NCBI RefSeq assembly: GCF_019278565.1
Contig: NZ_CP058988.1
Span: 2,914,001-2,978,000, forward strand
Length of the DNA stretch: 64,000 bases
Direction of reading: 5' to 3'
Source: Cellulophaga sp. HaHa_2_95
GTDB lineage: Bacteria > Bacteroidota > Bacteroidia > Flavobacteriales > Flavobacteriaceae
The notes beneath the pieces are model-generated. The model was given only the letters and a program-made list of their open reading frames with translations, had not been told where the DNA came from and did not search any database. The position numbers and the translations under genes are program-made. Shown in pieces: positions 62,501 to 64,000 of this stretch; position 1 is the stretch's first letter; each line of letters begins with the position of its first letter.

Positions 62501-62537
62501 ATAGCAGTGGACTCTTTCTCAAGTAATTTTGTTTCAT
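56577..62537 (-). CDS. Secreted multi-domain double nuclease with T9SS signal
   Basis: A 1986-residue exported protein. Signal peptide about 1-25. Endonuclease I domain about 27-260 with GQWNREHTYPKSLG. Fibronectin III about 275-365. A beta-sandwich region about 370-540. Lamin-tail-like domain A about 545-735. Fibronectin III about 742-830. A third lamin-tail-like region about 840-1015 and domain B about 1020-1190. OB-fold/DUF5689-like about 1190-1370. Endonuclease/exonuclease/phosphatase domain about 1375-1660 with FDVVAWNIEWFG, VLGDYNDDVDF and SDHFPVS. SprB-like repeats follow, then a type A sorting signal with MALKIYPNPFTSYAIV at the end. It should degrade extracellular DNA at the cell surface, likely for phosphorus, nitrogen or biofilm turnover. 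Confidence 0.9.
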   Translation of the reverse strand: MKQNYLRKSPLLWILAFLMVNFVTAQIPSYYSGTNISATGESLKNNLGTLVTNTQHTVLSYTPGVWEALKQTDLDPANPNNVFLLYGYNDSDADVTNDRTRSKDNNGGGSGQWNREHTYPKSLGNPNLGTTGPGSDAHHLRATDVQFNSTRSNRPYIDSEGTAKALNNGFYPGDEWKGDVARMMMYMYIRYGDRCLPNTVGLGNSTYSPEMRDMFLEWNAEDPVSQVEINRNVLLEGIQGNRNPFIDNPAFATTIWGGPQAEDRFQNSSTDLEAPTAPTNLMAANASITGVDLSWAASTDNVAVLAYQIFNGTNFVTATSSTSFTVSGLVANTTYSFSVKAIDAAGNSSSESNTVTFTTLEDTATPPTPTGDFIAFQGYENSVNDTWTYVQSPVPCNTGGDVWDIVSNVGSITGPKSGANFFGIQDLEGNCATVDGGTLTFNAIDISNYTGVTLSFEVQVDGFDVANGDVLTYEIFHDAVSQGVVAITVGSPYSTTGWEQISQAVPDTVSSVSLQLYAKQNGGSDYAGFDDVQLQGTAVGSGSADQGLLINEIDADQESTDAFEFIELYDGGSGNTSLEGYVVVLYNGSNNLSYNTIDLSGYATDENGYFVIGSANVANVDLAAFTTNGIQNGADAVALYMADADIFSSGTALVLDETLVDAVVYGTSDGDDVELIALLNSGQAQVDENEGGNGTVNSMQRSPNGQGGARNTNLFVMNVPTPGTSNGGGDGTTDTEAPTIPAQVATTTIEATMVELSWTAATDNVGVLEYQIFEGTTLVGTTAATTFSVEGLSAATVYSFTVVAIDAAGNSSALSEILSVTTSGGGTSPTGAILITGVYDGPLTGGIPKGVELYATADIADLSSYSLGSANNGGGSDGEEFTFPAVAVAKGEFIYVATEEVEFNAFFGFNPTFTDGAMAINGDDAVELFQNGLVIDVFGAIDVDGSGQTWEFTDGWAYRNENTGPDGATFVSSNWTFSGPNALDTETTNATAGTPFPVASYTISGPAQIVINEVDVDNIGTDALEFIELYDGGTGNSSLDGLVLVLYNGSNDLSYNAIDLTGYTTNENGYFVIGSPSVANVSLEAFSTNGIQNGADAVALYAGTVADFPSGTPVLVNDALLDALVYGTDDGDDEGLLVLLNSGEAQVNEAALGDKDSQSMQRMPNGAGGVRNTSAYTTAIPSPGTANGAIIPAPATISILAARNTAEGDVVTVSGVLTVSDQLAGSAYIQDATAAIAIFDTSVHGAGNFMIGDSITLTGTRSAFNDQVQISTVTQVEHNGTPNVAITPQVITLAELGNHPAELVTILNPSFPKAGDILFGNSNYTLSDASGLGDVRIDNDVEAIVGLGQPASCSEITGVVGRFFESYQLLPRAKADMPCATAYVPLDNGVAVGKDKTFDVVAWNIEWFGDETNSPAVGNPLSDAIQKDSVLTILRKMDADVYAVEEISDDVLFGQMVSEMNGYDYVLSEAVSYPNDATGTQQKVGFIYNTATVSVVATKPLLASIHPYYNGGDDTALSDYPDTDKTRFYASGRLPFLMTADVTLAGVTKRFDIVALHARANSSSGPQSRYDMRKYDVEVLKDTLDAQFADANLIVLGDYNDDVDFTVADEVSSTVSTFNAYVQDTVNYSILTKVLSEGDYRSYVFRENMIDHITVSDELSASYIDGSVSVGYEFYDTDYTTTVSDHFPVSARFILEELQITEVVSSEINCSGEAATATVQVSGGVAPYAYAWNDGQATATATDLSSGSYSVIVTDATGTTVQDSIYIETFEPIEFTVTDTAKVFYGYEAEACATIGVTSTWGGVAPYTYSWSSGEDTESITVCPNETTLYTVTITDVNGCSVSGEISVEAADVSCGNNYRRPKVSMCKNGRTICVSARAVEILKRKGYTLGSCTPPTENPGGDMALKIYPNPFTSYAIVQQESTEKGYATYIVYDYYGRVVYKSYDKLRPGTNKSVLPLWYLRSGYYFLKTYVNGNLKSTEQIIKK
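58975..59508 (-). repeat. Lamin-tail-like repeat B of the nuclease gene
   Basis: Codes for INEVDVDNIGTDALEFIELY through about PSPGTANG. It is the near-duplicate of the unit at 60370-60899: both contain ELYDGG, LVLYNGSN-LSYN-IDL, NENGYFVIGS, NGIQNGADAVALY and QMQR/SMQR stretches. The high identity shows an internal duplication inside one gene. Confidence 0.8.
60370..60899 (-). repeat. Lamin-tail-like repeat A of the nuclease gene
   Basis: Codes for INEIDADQESTDAFEFIELY through about PTPGTSNG. Duplicate of the unit at 58975-59508, with about 60-70 % residue identity by eye. The two copies are separated by a fibronectin III domain and another beta domain. Confidence 0.8.
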
Positions 62538-62562
62538 AGTGGTCTAATTATTTTAGTACCAC

Positions 62563-62570
62563 CAAACTTA
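62563..62570 (-). promoter_or_regulatory. -7 element of the nuclease gene
   Basis: TAAGTTTG on the minus strand (62570-62563) matches TAnnTTTG and lies 26 bases before the ATG at 62537. A -33 TTG at the usual distance is not evident. Confidence 0.45.
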
Positions 62571-62694
62571 AGAAATTCTAATGCGTAAGAAGTTATTCTT
62601 TATTAACAGAACGTTAAGAAATAAACTCCTCTCTACCGTAAAACCATAGTTTATCGGTACTATTCATCGTTGAAAAGTAAATGCTCATAAAAAA

Positions 62695-63420
62695 TTACAA
62701 GCCTAAAACAGAGAAAAATTCTGCTTTATAGCTTTCACCAATAGGAATTCTAGTGTCGTTGATAACAATTCTATTCCGTTGTACCGTCTTAATAAAGTTT
62801 ACATTGACCACAAACGATTTGTGTACACGTAGAAACTGATTGGAAGGAAGTTTATCCAATATCTCTTTAAAATTCATAAGGGTCAATACTGTCTTATTGG
62901 TATTGGTGATATGAATTTTCAAATAGTCTTTCAAACCTTGAACATATTCAATCTCATCTAAATTTATCTTGATACTTTCATATTCTGCTTTTACGAATAT
63001 AAACTTCTTTGATTCGTTGGTTTCTCCATGAGATGAAAACACATTACCTTCCATAGGTTTTTCTTTTTTTGATAATAGTTCTTTAGCTCTTGAAATGGCT
63101 TTTATAAAACGATGATAAGGAATTGGTTTTACTAAGTAGTCTACAGCATTAAGCTCAAAGCCTTCTACAGCATATTGAGAATAGGCCGTAGTGAAAATAA
63201 ATAAGGGCTTATTATCTAAGGACGCTATAAAATCTATTCCACTAATTTGGGGCATTTGTATGTCACAAAAAAGCAGGTCTACATTTTTCTCTTTGATGAT
63301 AGTTATAGCATCTAGCGGATTGGTAAAGGTGCCTACGACCTCTATAAAATCTAGCTTACTGCAATAATCCGTTATGATATCTATTGCTAATGGCTCATCG
63401 TCTATAATAATACATTTCAT
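62695..63420 (-). CDS. LytTR-family response regulator
   Basis: I start at the ATG at 63420-63418 (MKCIIIDDEPLAIDI), ten codons inside a longer open frame. The 241-residue protein has a receiver domain (about 1-120) with the acidic pair Asp-Asp near 7-8, the phosphoacceptor in LLFCDIQMP (Asp near 54) and Lys in LVKPI. A LytTR DNA-binding domain follows (about 140-238; KTVLTLMNFKEIL, FLRVHKSFVVNVNFIKTVQRN). It is the transcription factor of a LytS/LytR-type pair and lies two bases after the kinase gene. The target genes are unknown. Confidence 0.93.
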   Translation of the reverse strand: MKCIIIDDEPLAIDIITDYCSKLDFIEVVGTFTNPLDAITIIKEKNVDLLFCDIQMPQISGIDFIASLDNKPLFIFTTAYSQYAVEGFELNAVDYLVKPIPYHRFIKAISRAKELLSKKEKPMEGNVFSSHGETNESKKFIFVKAEYESIKINLDEIEYVQGLKDYLKIHITNTNKTVLTLMNFKEILDKLPSNQFLRVHKSFVVNVNFIKTVQRNRIVINDTRIPIGESYKAEFFSVLGL

Positions 63421-63422
63421 AG

Positions 63423-64000
63423 TTATAATTTTAAGGTAAGCCTTACACAATAGTTTAGACCGTCATTCTCCACAAACAACTCATGAGAGTCTGGATATAA
63501 TAAGTTAAGTCTATTTTTAATATTCGTTAGTCCAACACCAGAATTTTTAGCTTCTTTTCTATAAGCGCCTATTTTATTGATCACGCTAAAATGAATAGCA
63601 TCATCAAAAATAGAGAGGCTTATTTTAACATTGGTTTTCCCTTTAAAATCTGTACCATATTTAAAGGCATTTTCTATAAATGATATGAATAATAAAGGAG
63701 CAATAGATTTCTGTTTGTCTTCTCCTGATATTTTTAAAAGTACATTCTCCGTGTCTGACAATCGTAAGCGTTGTAACTGAACGTAGTTTTTGATATACTC
63801 GATCTCTTTGGATAAAGGGGCCAAATCTTTATCGGCTTCATACAACATATAACGCATGAGTTCTGATAAATTTATAATTGCTTCTGAAGTTTTTTCCGAT
63901 TTCTTTACAGATAAGGAGTAAATAGCATTCAATGAATTGAATAAAAAATGCGGATTCAATTGTGTTTTTAAAAATTGAAGCTCAGAATTCACCTTTTCAT
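63423..64000 (-). CDS. LytS-type sensor histidine kinase, C-terminal part (cut by window)
   Basis: The frame stays open to the right window edge; the GTG at 63992 is an internal Val codon (E-K-V-N-S-E-L), not a start. The visible 190 residues hold the His_kinase domain with QLNPHFLFNSLNAIYSL (phosphoacceptor His) and an HATPase region with FIENAFKYGTDFKG (N box) and NSGVGLTNIKNRLNLLYP (G box). The membrane and sensor part lies beyond the window. It phosphorylates the LytTR response regulator encoded downstream, two bases away. Confidence 0.92.
   Translation of the reverse strand, partial: EKVNSELQFLKTQLNPHFLFNSLNAIYSLSVKKSEKTSEAIINLSELMRYMLYEADKDLAPLSKEIEYIKNYVQLQRLRLSDTENVLLKISGEDKQKSIAPLLFISFIENAFKYGTDFKGKTNVKISLSIFDDAIHFSVINKIGAYRKEAKNSGVGLTNIKNRLNLLYPDSHELFVENDGLNYCVRLTLKL

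Noticed and set aside
56577..62537. Repeats in the nuclease gene as a CRISPR or mobile element
   Set aside because: Repeats are long, protein-coding, in frame, and correspond to domain duplications.
63423..63992. Complete 189-residue kinase starting at GTG 63992
   Set aside because: The frame continues upstream to the window edge, and the protein would lack any sensor or membrane part. The codon is an internal Val.

Overview
The window looks like chromosomal DNA of a marine-type flavobacterium (Bacteroidota, Flavobacteriaceae). It is AT-rich, its promoters carry the Bacteroidota -7 element TAnnTTTG, and it encodes family-typical proteins: a type IX secretion C-terminal signal, TamB/TamA-like envelope proteins, a Lacal_2735-family protein and a CzcA-CzcC fusion. 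I see no rRNA, tRNA, CRISPR array, phage or intact transposon.

Layout. 1-4046: AraC regulator, pirin, GNAT, MOSC protein and an unknown. 4108-14111: an anaerobic respiration block with an outer-membrane porin, a minus-strand molybdenum-cofactor operon (moeA, ModE-like, moaE) and a divergent periplasmic nitrate reductase operon (napD, napA, a doubled NapB-like tetraheme cytochrome, a tetraheme lipoprotein, a four-cluster Fe-S protein and an NrfD-type membrane protein). 14296-22118: TamB, TamA-like and CIA30 genes. 22169-29792: glutathione peroxidase, FAD oxidoreductase, an unrecognised cysteine-rich 598-residue protein and a VIT/vWA protein. 30246-34473: copper block with an HMA-AraC fusion regulator, a CopA-type ATPase and a DUF305 protein. 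34503-37763: rpiA, unknowns, DoxX-like, and msrB-msrA-msrA. 37992-46117: a sulfide:quinone oxidoreductase (SQR)-like flavoprotein, a 45-residue protein and a TolC-MFP-RND-DUF2892 operon. 46177-52111: heavy-metal CzcB/CzcA-CzcC efflux. 52280-56518: a compact photolyase/cryptochrome operon. 56577-62537: a 1986-residue secreted double nuclease. 62695-64000: a LytTR/LytS two-component pair, cut by the window end.

How parts connect. Several promoters share one geometry. An inverted repeat of CRP/FNR type is centred exactly 36.5 bp upstream of the last base of the -7 element, and there is no -33 TTG. TGAT-N4-ATCA repeats (one degenerate) precede the porin, the nap operon and the 598-residue gene, and the nap box also lies 37.5 bp from a perfect -7 element of moeA. 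GTAAC-N4-GTTAC repeats precede the SQR-like gene and the TolC-RND operon. The sequence therefore suggests two redox-type regulons. One covers nitrate respiration, cofactor synthesis, a porin and an unknown enzyme. The other joins sulfide/persulfide chemistry to an efflux pump. The regulators themselves are not in the window.

The best candidates for something undescribed are the cysteine-rich 598-residue protein under an FNR-like box, the SQR/small-protein/RND/DUF2892 system, the duplicated NapB with an ActB/ActC-like quinol module, and the photolyase operon, whose truncated photolyase may be circularly permuted and whose second photolyase lacks the usual Fe-S cysteines.
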